In this document: positions 11,314-23,200 of the stretch, one piece after another
Numbering within the stretch: position 1 is the stretch's first letter
Layout: every line of letters begins with the position of its first letter
Origin: Ilex aquifolium
Taxonomy: Eukaryota > Streptophyta > Magnoliopsida > Aquifoliales > Aquifoliaceae
NCBI GenBank assembly: GCA_951799425.1
Contig: OX637401.1
Location: 18,253,501-18,317,500 of the forward strand
Direction of reading: 5' to 3'
DNA length: 64,000 nt
Program-made: the position numbers and the translations under genes
Notes under the pieces: generated by a model
Databases searched by the model: none
What the model saw: the letters and a program-made list of their open reading frames with translations, nothing else
What the model was told of the DNA's origin: nothing

Positions 11314-11681
11314 ACCCCATCTCTTTTCCAGCGGTTTAAGACTTTAAGTCAGCACCTAATATGTTCTAACTTGAAGCTGCCCTAGATCTCAACAACATTG
11401 TAGCTGTTATAAAATATGCATCAAGCTCTGTATTGTCGACAAACAAATATCCTCAAAATTTCATCCCAATTTTTAACTTTTTTTTAAATAAAAATTCGGG
11501 ATGTTACAGTTGGAGTCCTCCCTTTCATTTTCACCTTCCCCTGTTACTGGAGTTGACAAACAAGAATCTCACTTGTCTTTGTTCCATTAACAAATCAGAG
11601 AGAAACATTCCAAATCGAAACGAGACCCACTTGAACAATTGGCAGCCTCCACAAGGCACAAGCTTCAGGCTTTCGTCTCAA
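11314..11681. other. intergenic DNA
   Basis: Nothing recognisable besides a T-run; flanks the next element. Confidence 0.4.
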
Positions 11682-11690
11682 TAGCTTTTA

Positions 11691-13658
11691 AGGAAAATTA
11701 CTAATAAGTATTACTTTTTCTCCCAAACATCTATTAAGTTATATCATTTTTATTTTGTATCAATGAAGTCCTACTTTTGATAATTTATTTGAATGGAACC
11801 CTAAATTTCATAAATACTATATTTTGTTCTAATTATATCCTTCTCTTGACACCTAAGTTATTCTATTCACGCATGCCTCGATTTCTTGTGTTTTAAATTA
11901 TGTATTACCTACTTACTAATTTTATGAAAATTTTAATTAATACTAATTTTTAGAATTGTCATTATGAGATGCAAGAGAGCTTTGGACCGTATATGTTCTT
12001 GATAGAGAAGAGTTTCACGACGAGACTCTAGTGCATTGGAACTATGAGATAAAGAAGCGGCGGACTGATCTGACATACGCGCTTGTCTTCCCTTCGTAAC
12101 TAGGTCTTGTTTTCGAAGGAAGGCTTTCCCTAGACCAAAGACCTAAAAAACGCATGTGTCTTTAGAATCATAATTAAACTCAATTTACATCTCAAAAGAT
12201 GACTCAAATTTTAATTTACACCCTCAAAGTTTAAAAATATTAATTTACACCCTGAAAGACAAAAATTTGTATCAATGTGCATCAGGAATTAACTGCCGTT
12301 CATTTTGTAGTTACCAAAGTTTGGGTTGATTATAAATTATACCTTCAAATTTTAAATATTTCACATTTATGATTCAAAAAAAAATTTCATCCATTAATAC
12401 TCATTAAATACCTCTCAATTTCGTTGTGTCGTGTTCGAGTCAATAAAAAAAGTGATACAAAAAATATTTTCATGTTTAGTCAATTGGGTTGTGTCGTATT
12501 CGTATATTTCACATTTACAACCATTTATATAAAATACTATTTAAAAATTTAAAAAAAATTATAAAATACCAATTTTTTTGTCTATTATAATACTCGTTAA
12601 ATAGCTATTTTCTATTTAAAGTTAGACATGAATCTTTTGACTATCGATCAAATTAAAATTAGATACGAATAACACGATTTAACGGATATTTGACTATTGA
12701 TCAAATTAAAGTTAGATATGAATAACACGATTTAACGGATATTGTAGATTAAAAATAACTATTTAACGAGTATTGTAGGCAAAAAAAATAGATATTTTAT
12801 AATTTTTTAAAAAAATTGAAAAATATTTTTTTAGTGACTTGAACACGGCACAAAAATGTTGCCATACGACACATGAAATTCTATTTGCATCATAAATATA
12901 AAAATATTTAAACTTTGAGGGTACAATTTATAATGAGTCCAAACTTTTTTGACTGCAAAATGGACGGCAATTAGCTCCAGGTGTATATGGATACAAATTT
13001 ATGTCTTTCAAGGTGTAAATTAATATTTTTAAACTTTGAGAGTGCAAATTGAGATTCAAGTTATCTTTCGAGGTGTAAGTTGAGATTAACTCTTAATATC
13101 TAAACAAAAATTGAGCATTCATGTCTCTACAACAATAACTTTAATAACAACTCAACATTATTACTAAAAAAAAATAAGTAAATTAACTTATACTAAAAAG
13201 GGATAACAATAGAACCACTCTGAAAAATTGAGTTAAATAACAATTGATACACAAACATAAAATTGAGTTAAATAACAATTGATACACAACAATGGTGTAT
13301 TTCTTAGATTTATCAATTTACCAACGAGTAAAAAGTAAGAACAAAAGGGCAAAAAAAAAATCTCATGCATAATCTCCATAAAAAAAACACGTCCCATCGT
13401 TGAGCAAGGGAATAAATAACGATTGAAAAACACCACTGAGAGTGTGTCATCGGAATTATGACATACCAGCGAAAAGAATGAAGAAGTGTGAAAGCGTTTT
13501 GATAATTAAAAATGAAGGGTAAAATTAATTAGAACATAATGACGTTAGGAATTCATTGAAAAAAAACTTTAACAATAGGATTTCATTGATATAAAATAAA
13601 AATGATAGGACTTAATGAATATTTATATAAAAAAGTAATACTTATTGATAATTTTTCC
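11691..13658. mobile_element. long-TIR element (probable MULE-like), with a foldback element nested inside
   Basis: The left 90 bp (aggaaaattactaataagta onward, including tcatttttattttgtatcaa) recur inverted at the right end (tttcattgatataaaataaa ... acttattgataatttttcc). Flanks tagctttta (11682-11690) and tagcttcta (13659-13667) differ by one base, a 9-bp target duplication. No transposase is visible. A short non-repetitive stretch at 11,960-12,160 has unknown origin. Confidence 0.65.
12172..13106. mobile_element. foldback (hairpin) MITE nested in the preceding element
   Basis: Almost the whole 935 bp is one inverted repeat centred near 12,650: left arm landmarks tttacaccctcaaagtttaa, gacaaaaatttgtatc and aactgccgtccattt-like, right arm the same words inverted (ttaaactttgagagtgcaaa, tacaaatttatgtctttcaa, aaatggacggcaatta). 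Arms extend for more than 300 bp. Near the centre taacacgatttaacggatat occurs twice in tandem. End points are approximate; a clean target duplication was not found. Confidence 0.65.
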
Positions 13659-13967
13659 TAGCTTCTATGATCATTTTGTCATCTTCTGTCAGCAAGAAAG
13701 TTGATTTTCTTTAAAATTTACTCCTACGCTATAGTACAATTTATTGGTAATCATTGCATCATATAATGCAACAGAGAATAAGTAGATCATGACATTGTCA
13801 TAAGTTAATTTTACGATACCAAAAAAAATGAATTTTTAGATTTTATGGCCTATAATAGTTTTTGCAATTTATATCATATAAAAGTTGATTTTATAAGTTT
13901 TATAAAAATAAAAATTTGGCATTAAAAATAACTAGTTCAATAATCTGGTCATGCCACAATTGTAAAT

Positions 13968-14731
13968 AGGGTGTCCATGGTTATCCACGGGTCTCGTTAC
14001 CCGGCCCGAAACTCAATAGGCCCGATAATTGATCTATTCGAGTCTGAGCCCAATATCCTTAAAAAGAGGGCTTGAGTTTGCCTCCAAACCTATTAGTCGG
14101 CCCGAAGCCCGCCCAACAGCCCACCCAAAAAAACCCGTTAAAACTTGGCCCAAGAGCCCGCCGGCAAGCCCAGTCCGCCCACCATTCTTTTCAAAAAAAG
14201 TTATACTTTTAGACCATTAAATTTGAAACTTTGAAATAAATATCCCAATATCGGAATTTAAAATTTTAAAAATTTATGTATTATAAATAATATATTATTT
14301 TGTTTTCCATGTAATAAACATACAAGTTTTAAAGTGTAGAGTAATGCAAATGATGGATAAGTGACCAAGTGTCAACCTAAATGAGATGTATTCATTCTAT
14401 TGAATGTAGTTCATCTCCTAATCAAAAATAAAATTATTTATTATTTTATTTTTATTCAAATGTGACTCTATTTTTGATTCAAAAATATAATTTACACAAA
14501 TATTAAGTTACAAAAATATTCATTATTTTTAAATGAAGTTGTATATAAAAAAGCCCACTAGCAAGCCCGTCCAATAGGCTCGCAGGTTGGCTACGTGTAG
14601 CCTACCTCTACCCGAAGCCCAGCCTGACCCGCCCAATAACTCACTTGGGTAAAGATTTGAGCTTATACTACCCAGGCTCGATCCAAAAATATTTCGCAGG
14701 GTTAGCCCGGTCTGACCCATGAACACCCCTA
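13968..14731. mobile_element. GC-rich hAT-like MITE
   Basis: Inverted ends agggtgtccatgg and ccatgaacacccct, followed inward on both sides by GC-rich gcccg/cgggc-rich arms (acccggcccgaaactc on the left, tgggcttcgggtag-type on the right when inverted). This is the common plant GGGTGTTCATGGGT family. The proline-rich reading frames here are shadows of the arms. The target duplication is not clear. Confidence 0.6.
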
Positions 14732-15356
14732 ATTATAGAGTTGCATGTGCCCATTTTGCGAATTTTGAATTGAAAAAAAAAAAAAGAGCCAGAACTCTGA
14801 AATTACTAAAAGCATTCAATCTAGATTCCATGAAATAGTTCCAAAGATGGAAAAAGTATTGCTCTAATTATTTGCGATTAGTTATATGAATTTTATTTTA
14901 CGATAATAATTTCTATTGGTTGACAATTATCGTATTTTCATTTTATTATATCTTTTATAGTTGATAATGTTCCCCTCGTATAATCAATAAGTATACCGTA
15001 TGACTCTTTCTCACTGAAGCAGTATTAAAATTAAAAAAATCTTAATTTTTAATCATTTTTCCATGGAAGTATAGCCAACGCAGTCTATCCCGCATTGGAT
15101 CTTAATTATGAACTCGAATTCACTTTGTTTCTTAAACTATTGATTTTTTTACATTGTTCTCCAACTACTTGAATTATTCAAATTGCCCCAAATACAAACG
15201 TTGGTTATTTTTTTGCCCTTAATTAAAGCCGCAATATTTTAAAAAAAAAAGGTTGAGTGGACAGTTTAAAAAAAGGGGTTGTAATTGTGGGGTTCAAAGC
15301 GTAACTTTTTCTCAATTTTATATTGTCAATTCCCTTGTGTCGTGGAGCTTTTGACC
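14732..15356. other. intergenic DNA
   Basis: AT-rich; contains a scrap of the dispersed repeat seen at 1-500 (14,785-14,850). No gene. Confidence 0.4.
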
Positions 15357-15680
15357 CAACCCATGCACTTTTCAGAAGTTATGCACAAAAGGAGGTCGGT
15401 TTGAAAATATTTTCCAAACCCATGCACTTTTAAAAACGTCAGATGGACTGACGCCTCTTGTTAAAAACGTCAGTCCATCTGACGTTTTTAAGCCAAAAAC
15501 TTATCTTAAAAACGTTAGATGGACTGATACCTTTTGTTAAAAACGTCAGTCCATCTGACGTTTTTAACACTACAAGGCCTTAAGAGACGTCAGATGGACT
15601 GACGCTTCTAAATGCCAAATACACTTCCCTTCTCAGCAGATGGATTGACGCTTCCTAAATGCCAAATGCACTTCCCTTCC
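15357..15680. repeat. array of perfect hairpins with 76-bp period
   Basis: Arm 15431-15453 (core acgtcagatggactgacg) is the exact inverse of 15468-15490, a 23-bp perfect stem with a 14-base loop. The pair is repeated 76 bp on (15507-15529 with three changes; 15544-15566 exact). A third forward arm lies at 15587-15604 and a fourth at 15636-15650 within a 45-bp tandem unit (gcttctaaatgccaaat). The phrase acccatgcactttt precedes twice (15,358 and 15,417). Confidence 0.9.
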
Positions 15681-16029
15681 CAGCCACCAAATTATTTAAT
15701 GCCTTAATATGAAAGTTCAAGCAAGACCAACCACAGACTAAATAAGGACATCACTGCATTTGATCATTTTCAACCACCAATTATTTAATGCCTAAATATA
15801 TTTATTTGATCATTTTCAACCACCAATTTCCTTTTAGTAAGGAAAATTAAAAGGTGGCGGATTCCTTGCGATTCACATCTTTTCTTATTTGTCTCATTTT
15901 GCATTTGGAGTTCTTGTAGACTTTTGGTTGCGTCTTTAGACAATTCACTTGTTGGAGTCGTCCTATGAAGATGAATGAATTAGAGTTCCTCTTTGACAAG
16001 TTATTCATAGCACAACACTCTTGTTTTCT
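15681..16029. other. intergenic DNA with short tandem copies
   Basis: gatcattttcaaccaccaat occurs twice (about 15,761 and 15,809). No gene. Confidence 0.4.
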
Positions 16030-16320
16030 TTTCTCTCTTTAAAATCCCTTTTTCTTTACTCTCCAAAATCCACATACATGGTGTAAACTCTTCAAACATT
16101 AATGGGGGCCAAGTAATCAAGCACTCTAAGTTAGATCATCAACATAAAATAAAATAAAAGCAAAGCAAAGCAGAAAAAATAAATAATAACAAAACCTCTA
16201 CAGTTCTATCCCTTGGCCTTCCCTATAACGTTTTTCTCAACTTATTTCTAGGTAGCCCCATCCCACTCTATCATTAGAAAACTTGCTTCTGGTTCTTGTT
16301 GGAAAGTTGATGTAGCAGTA
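16030..16320 (+). other. orphan copy of the receptor-kinase promoter/5' flank
   Basis: This segment aligns with 29,590-29,875, the DNA just upstream of the intact receptor kinase: shared landmarks are actctccaaaatccacatac, ttcaaacattaat, ttagatcatca, aagtttttct-like and ttcttgttg(g/t)aaagt, in the same order and spacing. The match stops about where the start codon should be, and no kinase exon follows. It is a truncated duplicate of the gene's 5' flank. Confidence 0.65.
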
Positions 16321-16324
16321 AATG

Positions 16325-16800
16325 AAGAATACAAAGAAATCATCATTTCTTCATGAAAATAATACGCACACTTTGAAATTACAGAAGAAATAAAGAAGAA
16401 CCTTGAAAATATGTATATTCAATGAAGAACTCGTAGTACATTTGGTATATATATGAAAACGGTCAAAATTCTAATCGTTCCCAAAACAAAAAAGAATCCC
16501 CGATACAAAATTTACTAAAGTAAAAAAATTACAATCTAACTAATTGGTATAAAAGCATGTTTCATCTGGAGTCTAACAAAATTAACTACACATCTCCTAT
16601 GATTTACTATTCATTTTTGAATTCTTTCTAAAATCACCAAGAAAGCTGACTTTATGGCCTAAACAATGAAATTCAGCCAAAATTGAAGGAGCTCATGAAA
16701 AAGCAACGAGTCTTGATCATTGGCCTAGTCCAAGTCAAAAAGCGGTCGTCCTGTTTAATTTTTTGACTCATGTTACCTCTACTATTACTTCTTAGTCTTC
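16325..16800. other. intergenic DNA
   Basis: No gene or paired repeat recognised. Confidence 0.4.
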
Positions 16801-16802
16801 TG

Positions 16803-18775
16803 TTATGACTTGAATGCATGACAATCCCCCCACTCTAAGTAATCTGCTGCCATTTGTTCAACATCAATCCATCCCTCTTGAAAAGAATTCGTTCTCGAGT
16901 TAACCCATGGATGCTCAATAGAATTAGAATGAAACTCAAACATGTCTTGGACATTAAAAGTGTTAGAGATGTTCATACCTGCAGAAAAATTAACAACATA
17001 AGTATTGTCATTGATCTTCTTCAAAATTTGAAAGGGATCGAACTTCTTCTAATTGAGCTTATTGTATGTTCCAAGAGACGAGTCATAACCATTTCCCCAA
17101 CATTGAAAATCTTCTGTAGTCGGTGTCTGTTTGTTGCTTCCTTATACTTGGTTGTCGACGCTTCCAAACTGTTACTTCACATCTGCATTCACATTTGTCA
17201 GCTTCCCCAACATGTGTTTAACTAAAATTTTCATCCTCAGAAGCTTTGGTAATGGAACCAAATCGAGCTTGTGTAGAGATGCATGTAGACAATATGGAAT
17301 GGGGACTTGTGAATGGATTTGTTCGGTATGTTGCTATAAGCAAATTCTAATGGGGACAAAATACTATTCTACTACCTCGGATATTCCTTGCAAAAGCTCC
17401 TCAAGATGTTTCCCATGTTCAGTTCACCACCTCCTTCTATCCATTAGGGTGGGGATAGCTCAAGCTATTATACTACAATGAAGTATCCAACTGCTTCCAC
17501 AACGTATGCCAGAAATGACTAAGGAACTTGTTGTCAAGATCAAAAGTAATGGTTATGGAAATACCATGCAAACGAACAATCTCCCAAAAGAACAAGTGAG
17601 CAAGTTGAAAGGAATCTGAGGTTGCACTGCATTGGACTTTATGTGCCATTTTGAAAAAAACGTATCAACAATAACAACAAAAAAAAAATCATACCACTTT
17701 GAGTCCATGGAAGACCCAAAACAAAGTCCATGTATAGATCCTTCCAAGGTGCATTTGGAAAGGTTAGAGAAGCATGGACGAAGCCACTTGAGGAACAGGG
17801 GGGCATGGGCCCACCTGAAATTTTTTTTAAAAAAATATTACTTATACATTTTAAATTGTAAATATATTTAAGTATGTCAACTCTATCATTTTTTATTCTA
17901 TCAATTAGTATAGTCTCATACTAAAATAACTATGAACTTTTTGATGCACTTTGGACATTTTAGGAATACATCTAAATAAGTTTTTGACATGTCGGACTCA
18001 TTTTTTTAAGCTATAAAGATTATGAAAACTAAGTTGCATAACTGAATGAGTGATCAATTGCTAACAATTTGATTGGTTATATGAAGAAAGACTGTAGTCT
18101 CTTTTATACAGTTAGCCTCATTTGCTGCGTTGGAATTAGTCTTTCTTTTTTTAATTCGCATATGATATATTTATCAACATTTGACCTTTTTTGTATTTTA
18201 TGAATATTTAAGTATCAAATACAATGCAGTAAATTTAGATATATTTATTTTATTTTTATTGATTGAGAGAAAAAAATTTAAAATTTTCCAAGTGTCCATT
18301 CTAGACGGAATTTATGGCTCTGGCTCCGCCCCTATAGAGAAGTGTAGAGCTCAATATTTTGTGCATGTGCTGTTGTAGTCCAATATGAGTAGCACTGCTC
18401 AACAAACTTCTCCACATATCTTCAGTTGGGGCTAAATATAAAGCTCTTCTACCAAAGCAACACTATTATCTTTGTTTATGTATCCCCCTAAAGCACCACT
18501 ATGAAGCCCCAAATGATATGCTCATGTAAGTATATTCGAGGAATGCAAAGCCACGTGAATTTGAACAAGAAACTCTCATGGATCTAAAAATCCATAAGAC
18601 TTCATGTGTATTTGAGCATTGAGCTCAAACCTATTGGTTGTCTTTATCCCCTCCATATAGCTTCTTCAAATAGTCAAAGTTGATCACCTCACTACGAATG
18701 GTGGTCAACAACATAGTACGCCGGTTCAATACATACCACCTTATTCAGCTGACCAGACTTATGTTTAAGGGTGAA
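16803..18775 (-). mobile_element. Ty3/gypsy retrotransposon fossil, integrase and 3' pol part
   Basis: Minus-strand peptides are those of a plant Ty3/gypsy pol: the 3' end (KKINDNTYVV ... FNVQDMFEFH), integrase core pieces around 17,550-17,770, a zinc-finger-like piece near 18,400 and an RNase H/integrase linker near 18,650. It is heavily broken, with many interruptions, has no identifiable LTR, and is clearly much older than the Tat element at 36.3 kb. A hAT-like element sits inside it and a LINE abuts it. Confidence 0.75.
17773..18334. mobile_element. hAT-like MITE nested in the gypsy fossil
   Basis: Flanked by a perfect 8-bp direct repeat tagagaag (17765-17772 and 18335-18342). The right end, read inward, is taggggcggagccagagcc; the left end catggacgaagccact is a degenerate match. 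The aggggcggagcca type end is common in plant hAT MITEs. 562 bp, AT-rich interior, no transposase. Confidence 0.65.
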
Positions 18776-18780
18776 AGTGA

Positions 18781-20202
18781 ATTCCTCGGCCCGTCACACA
18801 GTACAGGGGTGCCCCGGCGGTTGATTTTTCTGACGAGGAGATTGAGAGTATCGTAGCACCTTTTAGGTTGGCCCTGGTGGGCAAGTTTATCCGAGGCCGC
18901 CCTCCGATGGAAATGATAAGGAGATTCCTTCAGCTGATTGGATTGAAGGGGCAGGTTAGTGCCTCTTTGTTAGATAGCCGACACGTGCTCCTGATGTGTG
19001 ACCTTGAGGAGGATTACACCCGTCTCTGGGTGAAGCAGGCTTGGTCGGTTTATGGCAGAGAGATGCGCTTGTTTAAGTGGACTCCGCAGTTTCGTTGTAC
19101 TGAGGAATCACCCATAGTTCCTATCTGGATTTCATTCCCATATTTACCAGTCCATTTTGTGCGCTCACATGATGCACTATTCTCGATAGCATCGGCGATT
19201 GGGACGCCTTTACGGGTTGATCAGGCCACAGCGAGTTTGAGTTGGCCTTAAGTTGCCAGGGTGCTGGTTGAGTATGATGTCACATGGCGGCAGGTGCCTA
19301 GGATTAGGATCGGCAGACAGGAGACTGGATTTTGGCAGGATGTGTTTTACGAGGATGTACCACAATATTATACTGGGTGTCGGCATTTGGGCCATTTAGA
19401 GGAGACCTGCATCACCCACTCCCAGGCCCGGGAGGGGGTCAGTGGAGACCGGCCACAGCAGGGTCGAGGTGATGGCCAACAGAGGACTAGACTACAGCAG
19501 GGTGCAAGCCCAGCCCCTATTGTTCCCCCTAGGAATACCTCAGGGGGAGTGACAGATGTTGTTACCATTGTTCCTTCCCCTAGGGCCGTAGTTGCTACTG
19601 CTTTGGAGTCTGTTTCAGTTGCTCCTGTCCAGCTTGTTGAGCCGCGTAATATGGGTGAGCCTGTGATTGTGGTCAGTTCGAATACTATTCCTACTAATGT
19701 TGTGCAGGAGCAGAGTTTGTACCTTGATCCTTCAGTTAACACAGTTTTTGAGCTAGTCCGTGATGGACCTGTGACTACCCCGGCCGTTCGTCCGTCTATT
19801 CGTGAGCTTCGAGGGATTCAGAGTACCCCGGTTGTCACAGTTTCTAAGAGGCGTAGAGATAAGGGTGTTGTGACTTCTAGTCGGCTCACAGATAGCACCA
19901 CCTCGACTGATATTCCTCTTATCCCTAGATTGTCTGCTGGGGTTGAGAGCAAGTCTACTGGAGATATATCATCTGATGAGTCATTGGGTGGTGATGTTGG
20001 ATCTTTTTCTGACCCACAGGAAGGCCTTTCTCAGCCTGGAAGAGCTTTAGTTCCTTATGATGCTTCACAGTCCGGTAGGCAAGTTCCGTTACGTAGATCT
20101 CAGCGTATTAGTAAGGGAGGTCGAGCAGGCAGAAAAGGTAGAGGTGGTAAGCCTGGACGTGGGACGCTTAGTGTGGTTCTTCCACTCATTTCTGATGATT
20201 AG
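18781..20202 (+). pseudogene. LINE ORF1: DUF4283/CCHC nucleic-acid-binding protein
   Basis: The frame reads VDFSDEEIESIV, LVGKFIRGRPPMEMIRRFL and PIWISFPYLPVHF, the DUF4283 domain that opens most plant LINE and LINE-derived proteins, then IGTPLRVDQAT and RVLVEYDV, a CCHC-type knuckle (YTGCRHLGHLEETC, about 19,366-19,410), a long low-complexity middle and a basic tail (RRSQRISKGGRAGRKGRGG). It is thought to coat the element RNA. One in-frame TAA at 19249-19251 interrupts the DUF4283 region in the same frame. The stop at 20200-20202 overlaps the ORF2 start. Confidence 0.85.
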
Positions 20203-23200
20203 TACACTCATATGGAATATCAGAGGGATCAGCCAGGCCTCTTCGATTAGGTGGCTCAGGAAGCTGATCCGCTCACACCACTTATCGATGTTTTGTATTT
20301 TGGAGCCTTTTGTTGATCGGGATCGGTTGGAGTCTTTCAGGATTCATTTGCATATGGAGCACAATTTTTGCTCTATTTCGGGGAAGATTTGGATCTTTTG
20401 GTCTTCCCCTTTTTGGTTGGAGGTTATTTAGGACGATGGTCAGGTGGTTCATTGCCAGGTGCGTCATTCTTCCTTACCGGATCCAGTTTTTATTTCTTTT
20501 GTGTATGCTAGTTGCGTAGCTTCTGTTTGACAGGGTTTGTGGGATTCCTTGACACAGTTTGGGAGCATTCATGATGGTCCGTGGATGGTTGGTGGGGATT
20601 TCAACGTTGTTGAGTCCCATTCTGAGATTCGGGGGGGTCATACACAATCTCAGTCTGCTATTGATGTCTTTTCCCTAGCTTTGTTGTCTAGTGGTTTAGA
20701 GGATGCTGGGTTTGAGGGTACTCCGTTCACATGGACGTACTTGGAGGAGATTGGATACAGTAGTGATAAATGCTCAGTGGAGTTCTTATTTTTTCGTGTT
20801 TCGCGTGGCTCACCTGAACCGGACCTGTTCAGATCATTCACCATTGTTGATTTCTGGAGATCAGCGTCAGAGCAGAGGGCCGAGCCGGTTCAAGTTTCTT
20901 CACACTTGGACCAGGCACAGAGATTTTCTGGAGGTTATACGGCAGAGCTGGACTATTCCTGTGTTCGCTTCAGGGATGTCTGCATTTCAATCGAAGCTTA
21001 TTCGGTTGAAATAAACCCTGAAGGTCTGGAACAAGGAAGTGTTCGGCAATGTGTTTCAGCGAGTTCAGGAGGCCGAGGCCGAGGTTAGTAGGAGAGAGGT
21101 GGCACATGATCAGTTAGGGTCTCCTTCAGATCGGGCTACTCTTCATCAGGCCAGGGCTGAGTTGCAACAGGCTTTACAGAGTGAGGAGTCCTTTATGAGA
21201 CAGCAGTCCTGTGTCCGCTGGCTTCGAGAGGGGGATTCGAACACCCGCTTCTTTCATGCTTCAGTGAGGAAGAAGCGGCATGTTCTTTCAATCCATCGGA
21301 TCTGGTGTGATGAAGGAGAGTGGATTACTGAGCCTAGGGCTATTGGTACTTCGACAGTTTCCTTTTTTCAGGGATTGTTCTCTCTGAGGGCTGGTCAGGT
21401 TGAGGTTGCGGATTTTTCAGCTATTTCAGCTATTGTGACTGATGCAGATGATGTTGGGTTGTGTGCTATGCCGACTTTGGAGGAGGTGAGACAGGTCGTA
21501 TTCTCTATTGATTCAGATAGTGCGCCGGGGCCGGATGGTTTTTGCAGTCATTTTTATCAATTTTGCTGGGACATTGTGGGAAGAGATTTTCTGGCTGCTG
21601 TTCAGGATTACTTCCGGGGTTCTCCTATGCCGCGAGGATTCATGAGTACGTTGGTGGTGCTTTTGCCCAAGAAGGAGTCACCTTCTACTTGGGCAGATTT
21701 TCGGCCGATCAGTTTATGTAACGTAAGCAACAAGGTGCTGACGAAGATCCTCGTTTCTCGTCTGTCGTTCTTGTTGCCGCATATCATATCACCGACGCAG
21801 AGTGGGTTTGCGCGGGGCCGAGTGTTGCAGGATAGTGTTCTTTTAGCTCAGGAGTTGGTGCATGATTTGGGGAGAAGTTGCCGGGGTGGGAACGTCGTGC
21901 TGAAGCTAGATATGGCTAAAATATATGACAGGATGTCTTGGACATTCATTCTCCAGATGTTGAGGGCTTTTGGGTTCTCTGATGGCTGGATTTCTTTGGT
22001 TCGGTGGGCTATCTGGGGGCCGTGGTTTTTTGTGATTGTGAATGGGGTCAGTCAGGGCTTTTTCCAGTCACAGGGGGGGCTGCAGCAGGGTGACCCCCTC
22101 TCTCCTTGTTTGTTCATCATTGCTGCAGAGTATCTGTCTCGAGGCTTGGACTCTTTGTATGCTCGATTTCCGGGGGTGGGATATAGTACTGGAGTTGGGG
22201 TTTCGGTTTCCCATTTGGCTTTTGCTGATGACATTATTATTTTTACTAATGGGTGCCGGTCGAGCTTGCAGCGAGTTATGGATTTTCTTCATCACTATGA
22301 GGCTGCCTCTGGTCAGTTAGTTAGTCAGGCTAAAAGCAGTTTCTATATCAGTTCGCGTGCCTCGCATTCTGGAGAGGTGATTGCACGGCAGAGCACTGGT
22401 TTTCAGAGGCGTGACCTTCCGTTTATTTATCTGGGGTGCCCTATCTACTTGGGTCATCTCCGGATCTCGTACTTTGATGAGATGATTCGGAAGGTGCGCG
22501 ATCGGATTTCTGGATGGGCGAATCGCTTGCTTTCCTTTGGAGGTAAGCTCACTCTGATTCGGCATGTGCTTGCGTCGATGCCAATTCACTTGTTTCACGT
22601 GCTGAGGCCTCCTGCGGATGTTTTTCACCAGTTAGAGAGGTTGTTCACACGTTTCTTGTGGGGTGATACAACTACTCATCGGAGGATTCACTGGTGTCAC
22701 TGGGCTGAGGTATGTTTCCCAGTACAGGAGGGCAGCTTAGGGGTGCGTTCTTTTTCTAACGTAGCCGAGGCTTGTGAAGTGAAGCTCTGGTGGAGTTTTC
22801 GAGCTCAACAGTCACTTTGGTCCACTTTTATGAGGGCCAAGTACTGTAGATCCACCCATCCTGGGTTGATTGAGTTTTGTTACCCAGCTTCACCTCTTTG
22901 GAGGCGGTTGTGTGGGATTCGATCCGTGGTTGAGCCGAGGATCAGATGGTTAGTACGGTCTGATGAGGTCAGCTTCTGGTATGATTGTTGGTTGGGAGAT
23001 TTCCCATTGGCTTTAGTGTATCTGGAGGCAGCTTCTGGGGTTCCTGTTTCTACTTACTGGACTGGTCGGCAGTGGGACAGAGGCCGATTGTTGGGGATTT
23101 TATCTTCTCCAGTTGTTGAGCAGATTGTGCAGATTCTGATTCCAGATCAGGGGATTGATCAGATGAGGTGGAGTTTGTCTTTGGATGGAAATTTTTCATT

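Noticed and set aside
14029-14220. Proline-rich open frame in the GC-rich MITE
   Set aside because: It is the translation of the gcccg-rich terminal arm; the opposite arm gives a similar frame inverted.
16854-17481. Plus-strand frames of 116-123 codons
   Set aside because: They are antisense to the gypsy integrase fossil, whose minus-strand peptides are recognisable.
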